From NCBI GenBank assembly GCA_008508345.1, contig QNGE01000961.1:140940-204939 (forward strand): 64,000 nt of DNA, in the 5' to 3' direction. A model generated the notes under the pieces. It made no database searches, was not told the DNA's origin, and saw only the letters and a program-made list of their open reading frames with translations. The DNA comes from Paragonimus westermani (Eukaryota; Platyhelminthes; Trematoda; Plagiorchiida; Troglotrematidae). Positions within the stretch are counted from its first letter, which is position 1; each line of letters starts with the position of its first letter. A program made the translations under genes and the position numbers. This document shows positions 13,606-27,600 of this stretch, in pieces.

Positions 13606-14736
13606 ATACATTTGCTACACTACTTTTTATTAATAGATTATATAATTGCTAAACTTAGTGAACATAGAATTAACCACAACCTTGGTGGCTGTGGCAACTG
13701 GTGGCGGTCCTGTCTAAAATCACTCCCGAAAAATTTTGCACGATGTATTTCTCAATTTGGTCACGGAGCAAACTTTGACAACAAGTCGTTAGCAATCGCT
13801 TCTCACACAGTTTAACAAGAGATAAAATTTCCCGACTTGGAAACAGATGAACCACGAAACGCTTACGGTGTTCGATTCTAGGTGTGACATTTACAGGTGT
13901 CGATGCTGACCGTTTGCCGAGTGGATACGTGGGGTAGCCTTGACAAAATCTAGGTCCATTATAATCTGAGGTGCCCAGGTTTCGGTTAATACAGCTGGCG
14001 GATATCAACTGAAAACAGGCGAAACTAGTGGCTCTCATTGAGGGACAAGGACTAGTAGCACATTGACCTGAGGTTTTTAAGGAAAGTGGATAATATTTTT
14101 TCACTTTTCTGTGGCATGCAGCTAAACCCCGCCAGATAAACGCAATGAACTAAAATTCCATCTACACGTGATGGGTTGTTGACATTTGGTTTGATTCTCG
14201 TTTTCGTCCATCAAAAGAGCCTTTGCCGCCGCACTCTGCGTTATTCACACTGACAAAGTTAATACAGATTCACACAATAAGTTATCGAAAACATAATTCC
14301 AAGTGAACAACGCTCACTGAGAACAGCCTAAAATCAGCCGAATAATAGTTCACAATGAGCGTTTTACGATAGTTTACGCAATGTTTAGACAGTTCTAGGT
14401 AGTTTGATGGAATTAGGCCGGGTGTTTGGGGCCAGCGGAGCATCACAGATGGCTCACGTCGGGTTCACAAATTGCGTAGGATAGGGATAAGGTTTCATTT
14501 TGTGCAAATGCAATGGGAGCGAACTGCCAAAACAGCAAGAATCGGAAGAGTGTTCACAAAAGTCCTTAAGTGAACCAAGGACGATGTGTTTCCTGAATAA
14601 ATCAAAGGTTAAAACAAGATAACAAAATCTGAGTGATTGGTCACAGAGACCGAACATAAAATAGCTGATTTGAGCTTGTGTACTTCCACAAAAATCTCAA
14701 GTAGACACCTTCGGGTTCTGTAATCGTTCAGGTTTG
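13606..14736. other. Non-coding stretch with an unassigned 144-codon minus frame
   Basis: No supported gene. A minus-strand open frame at 13670-14104 (144 codons) is the second longest in the window. It matches no family I recognise and no splice-site context supports it. It starts just downstream of the SINE-A tail, so it may cover an unidentified repeat. Confidence 0.45.
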
Positions 14737-14790
14737 TCACTAGTGCACACCGCTGCCACGGCTAGGATAAGACATTGGGCTACGGTTTCA
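14737..14790 (-). repeat. SINE-B head fragment
   Basis: On the minus strand this reads 'ccgtggcagcggtgtgcact'. That is the same junction between tRNA-like head and body seen in the SINE-B copies at 34593-34640 and 34875-34900 (ccgtggc...gcgcac). Only the junction is recognisable. The rest has drifted. Confidence 0.45.
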
Positions 14791-15080
14791 CAAGTAAATC
14801 ATGTTCATTATCACTTCGTGTGCTTCACATTGGGCAGGACTGAATCACTACGTATTAACGCCCAACCGTAGATTTTGATATTAAGACTCAAGGTCTTTCT
14901 GTTACCACAAGTAATCAAAATACTGCCCAAAAATTCAACGATTTTGGGGATTTCAAATTGCTATCGAATTGATCTAACGAAGTAGTCACTGGGTCTGCTC
15001 TTGAGGTGGTCGGGTAATCTAATAGCTGATTACAAGGGAACTTGGCTGGGCGTTTGTTTATGACAGTTAGGTAGCGCCTA

Positions 15081-15235
15081 GTTTGAGGTCAGTGGTATAG
15101 GGGTAAACTCGGTGGCATTGTGCGAAATACAAATCCCTGGCATCAGCAAAAATGTTCATTACCGATGAGCTCTAACTTGAATGAAGCTCGAATCTAATGC
15201 TTATTAATGAAAAGGGCTAACTAAAATCCCTATAG
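15081..15235 (+). repeat. SINE-B copy with tRNA-like head
   Basis: The head region (15088-15140) has an A-box-like run (gtcagtggtataggggtaa) and a B-box-like run (atacaaatccctgg). It is followed by the SINE-B body motifs 'gatgagctctaa', 'aagctcgaatctaatgcttatt' and 'aaagggctaactaaaatcc'. Order and spacing agree with the copies at 34775-34985 and 55881-56030. The copy is diverged and the borders are approximate. Confidence 0.6.
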
Positions 15236-18200
15236 AAATAGCTTTTTGCTTTGTGCCTTCGTTTGGTAAAAGAATTCGTATTTCAAGTACTCCTCAGGTA
15301 AACTGTTTTAATTCTTTCTAATATTAAAGGTCATGAAACCTAAGTGCTAATGTTACTGCTACTGCTAATGTTACTGATGGGCCATCAGGAGAATAATTTT
15401 GAGGTGAAATTAGACTAATTCGAGGACTTTCACGACCATAAACTTCTTAAACTGAGTGTTGTATTTTGAAACTCCACAGTTCAAGTGGTTAAGCGTCATT
15501 TGGAAAACTCTCAGAGTTAAGATACATTTCTGCACTAAAAGATCAGAGTAACATCAAGAACATAAAACCTCAGAATGTTTAGAGGATGGTTACACTCAAA
15601 GTTCATAATGACACATGAATTCAGAGTAGTTATGAAGACAATAAAAAAATAACCGTTTTGCCGTAGTTTACAAAAAGAAGCGATGTGATCTCTCTTTTTG
15701 TCATTCTGAGTTCAGTTTTTAATATTAGCCTGCTGAAGAAAAAAGGTACAAGAACTGAGAACTTGCGTTATCGAGACAAACAAAAAACTCGGAAATCGGT
15801 GTGCCGATGCATTTTTGAGAAGTTCATTCCTGAGTATCACCTGGTGGGAAATCGTCACACAATATATGCATGAAACATGAAAGATCCTCTACAGGTAAAT
15901 CGTACATTTAACGCCTCAGGTCGGTGAGGGTGGTCACAAACTTAATAAGAAAATGTAGATCACATTTGTCATCATTCAGTTAAACAAAATACATATCACT
16001 AAGAAATCACGTAACTTATTTTAATGACTAATTTACTGTACGGTGGTGCACATATGCATGTGTAGGGGCCGGTATGTTCACTACCGCAAAAGTTTGAGTA
16101 AACGACTCTATATATATTGCATTTTGAAATTTCAAATGGAACATTTAGCAAAGAGGTGCATATATATGTCTCACTGATATATATTCCAGTTTCCAAAATC
16201 AACATATATCTTTACGTACACAAATAAAAACGCAAGTGTCAATAGTAAGTCAATTTGTGTGAAACTCAGTCTATTACCAAATGAAATTTGTCGATCTGTA
16301 CTTCAAACAATTTTCCTCCACCTTCACGGTTGTCACTTGACGATGTCCAACGCAACCAGCACTCCAACATACAAAAGCGATGCATATATGAAATGGGAAT
16401 ATAAAACTTGCCTGGCTGCTACCACAAAGTCAGCAACACAAACATTATATATATATATTATGATTAAAAACTGCCTCTGTGCTTGCAGACAAGCAAGAAG
16501 TACAAACCCTGGTCACTCCAAGTAAACACTTCACGCCAACGTAAGAGCCTGTAGTGTGGGTTCCACTGTACAACCCAACGCTGCATTCACAGGCAGCACA
16601 TCAGAATTTCACCTCCGGAATAACAGACCTAAGAAAAACAGCCGTAATTATTTGCAATCTTCAATAGTCAGCATATATATTGAAGTATATTGTAATTATA
16701 TAAATTGCTGTGGGGTGTTACACAGTGGTCCTGATAAAGAAGACTCGGTCTTTCTCGAATAACATCAACGTACCTATCTCACAACGTCTTTACGTCGTGG
16801 TTTTCACATTTCACCAGCAACATGTTATCCGTTCCCGACGTGCAGATATCACAGAGAAAACCCAATAAGACTAGAAACCTATAAATCGTTTTGCAAATAT
16901 TGGGTTCGTTACCTATAAGACTGTTGCTTGTCGTTCGAGTAAATTCGTCACAACATCACATCACTTCACCTAATACTAAACCACAGTTTCGAGATTGTTA
17001 TTAAAATCTTTCAGGCCGAACCTATTTTGGATAATGTTTTACCTCTGTGCCGGTGTTTTGCCTTCTTGAGTTCCAATTAATTGTGATTGCGAAATATTCA
17101 GTAATTCGACGGACCAATCTCTATGCCGTTCGCACATAGTGGAAAAAACACATTAGCATGAATTAATGAATTGTAATTAATCTTCAAAAACCTGTTTTGC
17201 AAACGATAGTTGCTCAGGTTTGCTCAGACGAGTAAAAGTAGCCATCAAAGCTGAGCCGTAACTGGACGAAAATAGTGGCGCGTACTTGAACTCTACTGTA
17301 ACTAGGATGAAATCTGTTGCAATTTGGATGTCGCTCAACATTAGCTTTCTTCTACCCTACCGGAAATTCAATATGCAAATAAGAGACGGCTCGCCGGTTT
17401 TGTCATTTATCATTTGTTTCGAAAACCTGTTGTCCGAACAAAATCAATGATCTCATACTTTGCACGTGAAATGAGGTAAAGTTAAAGATATTGAGTTAAA
17501 ATTGTGTACAGTTGCATAGAATATATTCATTCTTTTCATCCTACTCCAGTGCAAAATTAAAGTCATAGCAATCGATGGTTGCAACCTTATTTTTCTCAAT
17601 CACATGGATGGTGTTACGACGATAAAATTTCGAATACGACCGAAACCTTTGACTAATGGTAATGGTAGGATTAAACTACTCTATTATAATTCTGCCACCT
17701 TTGAAGTTTTATATGAATAATCGTTTTTCCTGTCAGTAGTGCGCAGTTGATGTTGGTGAATCTATTCATCTACTTTAGTGGGGCCTACTGCATAATCTAT
17801 GGGACTGAAACTAACAGAGGCAATCATGAGTAATATTCAACTCCCAACAGTTCATTTGTTTCACGAATTGTCAGATGGCCCGGAAGATTAAATACCTGCT
17901 TTCTATGCATTTAACATAACATAAGGTGAAATTAAACAACCGTAATTCAACTGCTGCGATATTTTTAGGGTGAACGGTTTTACGACATTTGGCCAAAAGC
18001 TTGGCTCTTAGTGGGATCTAGATTTCAATAACATTTCAGGAGCAAACAGACATGGCCCACATATTAACTTATCAACAAAAACGATGCTCTATCAGCCAAA
18101 AAATTGTGTTCGATGCCGTTTATCGTTATGGGATTATATCATAATTTGCCTGTCGTTAACGTGCCCCATCACAACGCTTGTAAAAGACTAATGTCGCTTT

Positions 18201-18698
18201 CCAGTTGCAACTTGTAGCATAATATCAGAGCACGTAAACAAACTACAGGCTAACAAGAGGTGGTGAGGTACATCTAATCAACAAACGACACTTTTAAACA
18301 TGTGAGTAGCCAGTTTAGCATTAGATAATATGTGGTCGACTAGAGATGTTTGATTGTCGAACAAAACTGAACTTTCGATTGACCTCAGCTGTAGATAAAA
18401 ACACTTCGTCATCGTACAAAACGTTGAGTTCTCCACGGTGAACGAGCGCCGCTCTCCAGTTTATGAGCAGAGAGTAAAAACTGGGTTACTTGCAAATATA
18501 CAACACCGAAAAATTGTGCGAAGTTTGCAAAAAGTTATTTTGGTGTTTTGTGTAGCTCCAAAGAAGCAGTTGTTAACTTTGGGAATGCATATTTAAACAT
18601 GGACTGATGCACGTCGAAAGTTGTCAGCAGTGCAATGCGATGAAACGTACAAAGACTGTTTCACCTACGACACGAAGTTCCAGACATTTTTTTAAGTG

Positions 18699-18721
18699 TT
18701 AATGAGCTGGCAGCTCATTAA
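18699..18721. repeat. Perfect 23-bp palindrome
   Basis: Two perfect 11-bp arms (ttaatgagctg / cagctcattaa) are separated by a single g. No neighbouring gene or repeat border explains it. Confidence 0.6.
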
Positions 18722-20309
18722 TCTTGATCACATACATGTCGCAAACTTTCGTACTTTACATGCAAGAGCCCAGAAATGTGAACGATAAATAATTTCTGCA
18801 TTTGGGTTAAGGGAACGTATGACCTACGCAAACCGTTCCAAAATACATTAATTGTGTGATTTTACCCAACGAACAAATACGTTACACTGCCTGTCCAAAC
18901 AGTGGTATGAATGTATGGTAAAAATATTTGTCATTCTCAATCTTCCTACCCTAAGATGCTACATAAAATGAAATTTGCTAGTGTCACTCACACACACAGG
19001 AGAATGGCGCATGACATGCCGACCGACTAGTGAAAAAGGAAACGAAAAGTGACAAATCCTCAAGGCGGATGCTTCGGAGAGATCAATTAACTGCCTCTGG
19101 ACAGAACTAAACAGCTGTCCAACGAAGCGGGAACATGAATATGCATGTGGTTATTATAACCCTCCAAAGACCACAGACAACTATTCTGGTTTATAAAAAG
19201 GATCTTTTGTTAAGGGCAGTTGAAAAAACAAACGTTGATGAGCCGACTGACAAACAAACACGTTTTCAGTGCATACAACTGATGTATTCAATGAAAGTCC
19301 TCAAGTCGCGGAATGCGGCTGAATGATTATTTGCCCGTCTGTAATACTTGAAATCTCGAACAGAAAAAAACATGACATCTATGAAGAATATTGCTAACAG
19401 ATAGTCCAAATGACCGCCAACAAATTGCACACATTTTATCACTGGCACAAAATGATAGTTTTACGTGAGAAAATTCTTCAGCTGGCTAGGAAGAAGAATG
19501 TTGAAACCCACCGTGAATATACCATGTGGCGGTTACTTTGGGGAAACACGTTTCGTTGTCAGCTGAATTTGCGACCTAAAGTCCACACGGAATATGGGAA
19601 TTTTCCTAAATAAATCTTTCAGATCCTCTGTCAAACAGAATCGAAGTCGATAAAATGTTATATACGTAATAATAAAGTGCAGTTCACTTGCAGTCCATGT
19701 TCAACTTCCGCTAAGACGCTTCACGGTAAACTGGCTGTAACTGTTAATGAAACTGGGTACTAGTTTCCTTCTACTACGTACTTGTCGACAATAACGAAGG
19801 TACCATAGAAACCCGATTGAACCACAGAAATGAACTGCACGAAAGCCGCACTGTGTTAGAGGAAACTATAGTGGCGTGCTATCAAGGCTTCGTTTTTAAA
19901 GGTAGATACGTTTGCTGTGTTGCCAAGGGTGTCACATCAATTTCTGATTAATATTCGTCGCATGCATACTGGTGATTTCAATGATTACTGGAATCCTAGC
20001 AGTCACGTGAAAGAATGAATCAAATGATTAGTGGGTACGTTTCTTATGTATTACTGTCAGTGCATTACTAATGCTCTGGAGCCAGTCCAAAATACGCTGT
20101 CAATGAGAGATAACTGGAGGAAGAAAGCAGTTGATATTTTCAAGGGTCTATCGCTCAATAGTACTGCTGCTTCCATTATATCATTCGTTGTCGTGACGTG
20201 AAACGTGTAGAGAACCCAAACTTCGTTGACAAACCCTCTTCTATTGTTTCTTTAAATGTTCGTCACGTGACCTTTGTCTTAATTCGACCTATAGCAGCGA
20301 AGCCGCGGC

Positions 20310-20413
20310 AGTGATTCACAACATGGTGCGCGACTCTGCAAAGTTGGGTTGGCCAGGTTTACAGAAGAGTTTTGCAAAACTCAGCAGCTAAGCCACACAA
20401 AATGTGAATCACT
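20310..20413. repeat. Nested inverted repeat
   Basis: Outer arms of 11 bp match perfectly (agtgattcaca at 20310-20320, tgtgaatcact at 20403-20413). Inside lies a second palindrome at 20367-20382 (gagttttgcaaaactc). The nesting gives a possible fold-back of about 104 bp, but the DNA between the arms does not pair extensively. It could be a remnant of a small fold-back element or coincidence. Confidence 0.4.
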
Positions 20414-23400
20414 CTGTTGACTAAATCTATCTTTTACTTAAGAAAATCTGTATATCTTGGAAGTGTCTCAATTCTCACATTAGAAAGAATCTACGATGAT
20501 TCCGCTGAAAATCCATGACAACTCTACTCTGAAAAACGTGGTACTAGCCCAAATATTTTTCAAATGCTATCTCCCAATAAGCTGATATATCAAGCCTTCT
20601 GTTTCATCTACAACTGTGCAACCACTTCGCAGTTAGTGATAACCTATTCTGTTGGCACTTTTTAATACGCAGTATCAAAACGGATTAGAGTATGGTCAGC
20701 CTCCAGAGGCTGTTCATATTTGTTACCCTTTTCCAAAGAAAGACGGCAAAATTTGATGAGTTTTCTCTGACAGTGATATGTAGTATCAACAGTTGTATTG
20801 TTTTTCATTCCATCACCATGGTCTTCCCCCCAAGAACACTAGCTGCGAGACCAGCAACATCTTATTTGTGTGGTCACTTCGTACAAGCCCCCCATTAGTC
20901 TTAATCAGTAACAGTTGCATCGCATAGATTCGCTTATAAGCGCCTTGTAACACTCATTCCGAACTTGTGAATGTTTGATAAGAACATTTTTTTACACGTA
21001 ACCTGTTGACAGACACTGAGTGTAAAATATTAGAGGTTAATTTGATCAACCTACAAAGCTATCACTAAAATGTCCATGAACTACATGCAGATATTGCACA
21101 GGTGATCATAGCAAATAGACAGAAATAGCTGTCGTAAACGCGTAATTAGTCAATGATTTCCGATAAGTTACTAACCAGAAACAAGTCCACGGTCCGGAAG
21201 TGCAATGCTCAAATATGAATTGGCTGCAAAATGCCGGCTGAATAAGTACTGTCGGTGATATCTCATAGTTTAATGATCTTTGTAGTGTGAGTCCCCTAAA
21301 ATGGGATCCGCAGGGAAAGGCGACGATTTTGCCTGTCCTACGAATTTTTATTAGCAAAAACTTTCCATACAATAAACCTCGAAAAAGAGAACGCGTTGGC
21401 TAGAATCTGACAAAAGTTGGTGCAACTAATAACCAGTGAAGTTATTGCACGTAATTCGCATTTATTGCTCGGATATCTATTAATCGGCCGGAGCTTTCAA
21501 ATTAAATCCGGAATCATTTATTTTCTGAATCGTTATGACTGAGTTAGCACCCACATTGAGGCAAAGTAAACATGACAATAATTCATTATTGACCCAATTC
21601 CGTGAATCGATGCAACGGCCGTCTTTGCATCGATATGGTTCGGAACATCTGTTTTCTCTCCGGCGTAGTAGATGGGACAGTAAGTCAATATATGTGAATT
21701 TTGGCCTTCTGTTTTCTCTGAGGAATAATGCTTAAGATAGAAATAAGTAAGGAACAAATTGTAGCTAGCAGCAATGAGTTGATCGTCCACTTATTGATCC
21801 GTATCAAAAAAATAGTTTATATTGATTTATGGACGGATAGTTGGATTATTTGTGGAAAAAATTTCACTCACAATAGATCGATCGTTTTCGCTCATTCAGT
21901 AATTTGTGGAAGCTGAAATGAGCACATTAGAAAAGTTGCGAAATATGGTCAACGAAAGAATGTCTAGTTATGGTTGGAAAAGGTCTCGTGCCGAAATTTA
22001 TTGCATGTTGCGCTCACAGACAGTCAAGCAACAGCAAATGAGGCATGAAATTATGCTTCTAATTTTAAATATACTACTTGTTGGTGAATTTAAACACCAG
22101 TAAAAGCCAAACCACTTATGCACACGTTCAGAACAAAAGTTTGTGAAATGTGTGTTTGCAAAGTTATACGCTTCATCTCCAGTATGATGTTCATCATACC
22201 ATTTTTGTTGCGAATCTCAAGTATATGTGAGAACGCTTAATGTGACAGATAGGCTTCAGTCATGTTTTAACTGTAATAAGGGGAAAATAATGACACGTAT
22301 TTCGGAAAAAGACAATTTTCAGTGAGAGTTCGTTTTTTGGGCAGTTTTGTTTTCAACTGCATGACGCATGTTATTTCAGTATCTAACAAGATTCGCAATG
22401 AACCAACTAGATCGGTTGTTTGCAAGGGCTATCTATAGGTGTTTTCTGTAAATTTCACACACTTTTAAAGAGCACTTAACATTTCAAATGACCAGAATTG
22501 ATCTTACTATTGTAAAAATGAGTGGTTGTTCGCAAAATGTTTCGCGAAGTTATTATCAAGTGAATGTTCCTCGAAATGTGAACAGCCAACCTTCCGACGC
22601 TGCAAACTGAAATGTGAAACATGCTGTGATTTTAATGTTATTTTAACTGTATTTTGTATAATATGTTACACTTCCCATAAATTTGTTCAGAAGGATTCCT
22701 GTTTAAAAAGGTATTCTCTAATTGGCAGTTTAGCTTAAAATGAAAAGGAATCCCCACCATTTAAGAAAGTGTACACTGAAATCACATGGTTGCTTTTTGA
22801 ACGGAGGCAGAAAGATGCAAAAACGAATCCAAATCGGGCGAGCACACACACGTAACTGGTACAAAACTAGGCAGGCAGACCACCAAATCGACTAATATTA
22901 TGTATTTTACTATGAAGCTGGGAGGTCGCGATTAGCAAAATCTTGGGATTGTGATTACTGTGTAGCGACAAAGGTCTTTTGGTAAAAACAATCTTTGTGG
23001 TTTAAGCGTATGGTCATTTCCCGAGAGGGGAGTGATCAGACATTTGTCGGTCGGATTAAACTGACAACAGAGTAAAAATATTGAGGACTTTTCACTCAAA
23101 TGCTTGCTAAAATAGATGTAGTCAGTCCACTTGTTTATCAACTCTTATTTAGAACAAAAAAGCTTTATATTTGATTATTCAGCCATTAACTCGTAGCTGA
23201 CATCAGATGATCCTCTCTCACAGTTTCCACCTCACGAATCCTTTTCTGGAAGTACGGACAAATGATGGTTACTGAGGTCTTGGTTAATGAAAACTCTCAC
23301 CATAACCTTCAGTGGTTTAAGGACATAACCACTGCTGTTTGGTTGTTTCTTCATCTTATCAAGAATAACCATCTTGCAACGATTAATCTAAGTATATCTT

Positions 23401-24351
23401 GGCTAGGTTTGGCAGCAAAAGGTGGAACGGACATCGCAGGTTTACTTATCAGGAGTGTATTCGTAACATGCCTACTAATTCCCCGGGATTGATTATTATG
23501 ATTTATCTGGCCAAATGATAAATTCAGCTATATCAATGAGTGGATTTTCCACGAGATCTGTGGCAGCTATGAACTTCGTTCTGTACTTGGACGGCGAAAC
23601 GATGTCATTCAAGTACTGAGGTCCGCGGGAACTTTTGATAATTGTTTACGTCTTCTAAGTCAGTGAATGATTTATATAGAACTGGTTAATTTTCGTGAAC
23701 GATGCTAACGAATACTGAGAGTCCATACGTGAACAATATATTAGCAACGGAACTATGGCGCAGACTACATGAAAACAATATGAACAGTCAAAATTCCCCG
23801 TAAGCAATTCGCGTGTTCGCGACAATTTTTCCCTAGATTTTTCATCATATTAAACTTGATCCGTGTCGCCGACATCCATTGAACAAAAACACTTAGCATT
23901 TCTTCAACTCGTGATAAACTGAAATAGTTTTAGCCATAGAAACTGTAACCACCTTCAAAAATTTCTTCTTAAATTCCGGTAAAACAGAAGAACTTCCTCA
24001 CATCAATGGTCTATTTCTAATACTATGCAATGTTCATGAATAGCATTTATTTTGAGAAAAATGCTGGGCTGCTTTCACACAGATGATTATTTGTATATTT
24101 GTCGCACATGCGTCAAACAGGTATTCCACTAAATATTTGTATTCAGGCGATTGTTTGACCAGATTTGAGAACTAAGTAATACTGACTTCATCGACGCGTC
24201 GTATCGGGGATTTTACTGAACGGGATTAGCAGGACAGTGACAGTCCGCCCGCTGACAGCTGTAGGGTCACTCCGACTATCAGTCACCGATTACCTAGGCC
24301 AAACGTAGAAGCTCGGGGATTTTGGCTATTTCAACTTGAACAGCACTAGCA

Positions 24352-24376
24352 CTTGATTGCAGTCTTTGCAATCAAG
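24352..24376. repeat. Perfect 10-bp hairpin
   Basis: The arms cttgattgca and tgcaatcaag enclose the 5-base loop gtctt. It resembles an intrinsic hairpin, but no T-tract or gene is adjacent and the genome is eukaryotic, so no terminator is claimed. Confidence 0.5.
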
Positions 24377-24544
24377 CAAACCTTTCGGCTTGCCCACTTC
24401 GAAACGAATCAGTAAACTCACGTCCCGCTCTTATTAGTGCTCATCAGTACGCATTATTCCCGGATCAGACAATCTGAACACTATTCACACGAAGCTGTGA
24501 TTCAGCGGTTGAATTTGATTGTTTGGTCGTGCTTAGGTTAATAT

Positions 24545-24655
24545 TACTGGCGTTATTGCTAACAGACTAGCCTCAGACACGTGAGGGTCAGAGTGCAAAA
24601 TCTGATCGGGACAAGGATATACACCATAGCTGAGCTCTAATAAGAGACAGCGGAC
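24545..24655 (+). repeat. SINE-B fragment (head-body junction)
   Basis: The run 'gacaaggatatacaccatagctgagctctaataagag' has the same order as the copy at 55881 (gcaaggatatgcactactgacgagctctaatgagag). The distal body ('aaactcgagtctagtgctt' and beyond) is not recognisable. The upstream part probably includes a decayed tRNA-like head. Confidence 0.55.
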
Positions 24656-27600
24656 GATACGGATTTCACCAACATTTGCAAAACACGTGTAGACCATAAA
24701 CAGCCAAAATCATCATGATAAAATTGTATCTAATAACAACGGCATAAATGATTACGACACTTGCACTGACCTGTGGATTATAGTGAATCCGAGATAAGCT
24801 GCAAAATTCAATACCAAGTGTATATCATACAGTCTTTTATTCATACGTCCCTCATCACCGGTTTCTCATCTCATCCCTTCTGGGATGACAGTCATTTTGT
24901 ACGTGGTTTGCAGCTGCTAACCACTAGCAGGAAGTTGGCCGGATATGAAAATCATACCTTGTAATCTCGGAAGCAGTAACTCGCAATTACCCATAGGTGG
25001 TGACCAAGGAAACTAAAATGACAAGATTATGAGATTATCCGCCTTTTTCACTTGATAAGCAGAATATGTATATTGTGATCCACCCTCGTTTCAGAACTTG
25101 GGATTACAAAAATTGTCACTGTAAATCGTTCAGTCTTCGCAGAAGAGTTTAGAGTTCCCAATACACGTATCGCCTTTTTTATTATTTAACGTAAACTCTG
25201 ATGTGGTGTCTTCCACTTGTGTTCTTTCAAGAATCTTCAGGGTAACTCCGCGCTCTTCAAACGGTAATTCTACAGTTCGGCTAACAACAAAGTTCTCCAG
25301 AGGAAAGAACGGCGATTTAACACTTATCAAGTCAGGATAGTTGAAGCTACGGTAAATAATGTCAGTCAAAAAAGACACGCCATAAAAATGATGGCGAACT
25401 TAAGACAGAAAATGACAAGTGAGCGTTCCGTGCTGGTTGTTGAATGTGTCTGACTCGTAGGGTAGTATTTGTCCGAGACCCCGTATGGTTCGTTTTAACT
25501 GCTGTTTCTTAGTGAACTTGAGGTGATGACAGTGACCCACTATCCGGACAGTTACGGGCTCTAATACGGTTGTTTCGACCGCTGGTGATAACTCGATTAT
25601 ATCCAACTTAACCTATGATCCGGTACAACTTGTGATAGCAAACGTTCTCTGGTGTACAGGTTCAAAGTTGCTTCGCTTGTGACCTTCTAACAGGTATAGT
25701 ACGATTGTTTTATTGAAACCGTCAATAGTGACGTATTAGTGGGATGATTATTAAATAGTTGTATACGATCTTTGGAAAATGGGCTTTTGACTGATAACCA
25801 AATGAGGAATTTACTTGTCTTGAGTTTCCTATATTGTTCATTAAATTGGACTGAACCTTACGGGGATTAATCAACAGACAAAATGTTCTCTAATGTATTT
25901 TGAAAATGAGTTCAGTACGATTGATTTTTCCAGGTCTAATTCAGATGACCCATTTTCAGGAGAAATTTTAGATGAAAAAGTGTGCACGGGTTGGCCCTAT
26001 AATAAATCGGATGAAAAGCTTGATGCGTTTCATTATCAGGCCATTTTATGATTCCATAAACTTATGACTATAACAAAAACAAGTGTTTGAAATAAAAACA
26101 GTCTCTTTAATCATTTTGAGCAACACTAGGGGAAAATGAACTCTCTACGCACCCTCACGTTGATCGTACGCATGCAACAGCTGAAATGAAGTAAACAGCC
26201 GTCTAGACGGACAACCGCCAGTAATTTCCCTTGGTTTCGTGAAGCCTTATCAATACAACAGACCTGTTACGCAGCTTAATTTTTTCTGCACACAGGAAAA
26301 GCCTGAAACTGATTAGTAACAAGACCTCAACAATCTTGAACAGCCTCAGTGAGAACAGTGGAATTGGTTCAGCCTTATCTGCGCTCATTTATTTGATGTA
26401 AGTTCTCAGGCAACCTATAGACAGTAAACAGTATTTCGGTCAGTATAAGTAACTTTACAATCAGGCGACTTACGGTACCTATAGGGAAACTTAATAAAAC
26501 TAAACACAAATTCATTTAATACACTTACCCTGCCTGATCACCAGTAAACTTCACACAACTGAACCACGAATTTGTGACGGTTGTTAGCGGTCGGATGTGA
26601 AAGTTTGACGTTATCCAGTAGGTAATTATCACATTGGTCAGGGTTTAGCTAGCACTGTTCTCTGATTTAGTGTTTACAAATTGAATTTACATCAAAAACA
26701 GTCAACTGCCTGTAAACTTTAATGTACAAGATGGATAGACTTCTACAGCAAAGATGCTACAGTTCGTGATAGTCAGTGAAACGAAGTGTACGATTTGTCG
26801 CTAGTTTACGCGTAAACGTCTTTGCCGAATGCTTAACCATCTCTTGTTTTAAGGTATGTTTCATCTACAACACCTGTGCTGGTAAGTGACATTAAGAATG
26901 CACTCAAAAAGTTTTCCTAGTGACTGAATATAAACTGATTATTTTGTGGCATACGACAACACATCATTTGGGTCGATGATCAACAGTCAGTGATTAGATA
27001 GCGGTTGATTCACTCACATCTCCAATACTCAAATTGTGAATACGACTGCAATATCTGCCGTCAATAAGCCACTCCAGGTGCGCTTTAATCGGACGACCTT
27101 TGTACAAACATAAATTCACCCCCAAACACACATCAGTGTGACACAGTTAGTAGGTCGTCTGAAACAAAACGTTCCGTCTTGGCTCAAGTTTCATGCAGAA
27201 TGATTTGCTAGGATTATTGAGGACGAATTCCACGTACTTCAGCGAATTTCTTGAACAGGAACTTAATTCCTTGCTTGCCAGTATTATCGAGAAAACCACA
27301 TTGTTAAAAGGGTTTAGCATAACATTCTTCAGTGCATAACGAAACAAAGAACCGCACATTTGACACTAATGCTCAACTGTAAAAGGAAATCCGGTAAATA
27401 TCATAAAAACAAGGATCCTGATAAAACAAAGATGAAAGCCGGCACAAAACACAAAGATTTCGTGAACCAACATTCAAAACCAACGACGTTTTTTTCGGAT
27501 AGACACATTTAGGCCGGCCATCCGTATAATGATTTCATTATCCTGGTGAATTATATAATTACCTTAATGAAATATCTCAATCCGGTTGTTTGTCTCAAAA

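Larger units (their letters stand above)
15236..24544. other. Long non-coding stretch
   Basis: About 9.3 kb without a supported gene. 16000-16700 is AT-rich with many 'atatata' runs on both strands. Short palindromes lie at 18699-18721, 20310-20413 and 24352-24376 (listed separately). All open frames are short and unassigned. Old repeats that have decayed beyond recognition by eye are likely. Confidence 0.5.

Noticed and set aside
16000..16700. AT-rich region as a satellite or MITE
   Set aside because: Many 'atatata' runs, but no consistent unit length and no terminal inverted repeats were found.
24352..24376. Rho-independent terminator
   Set aside because: No T-tract and no upstream gene; a eukaryotic context makes this inappropriate.
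26800..26851. Possible upstream NOS1AP exon ending ttttaag|gtatgt
   Set aside because: The encoded residues do not fit the expected segment before VGS in the PTB domain, and no acceptor is evident.
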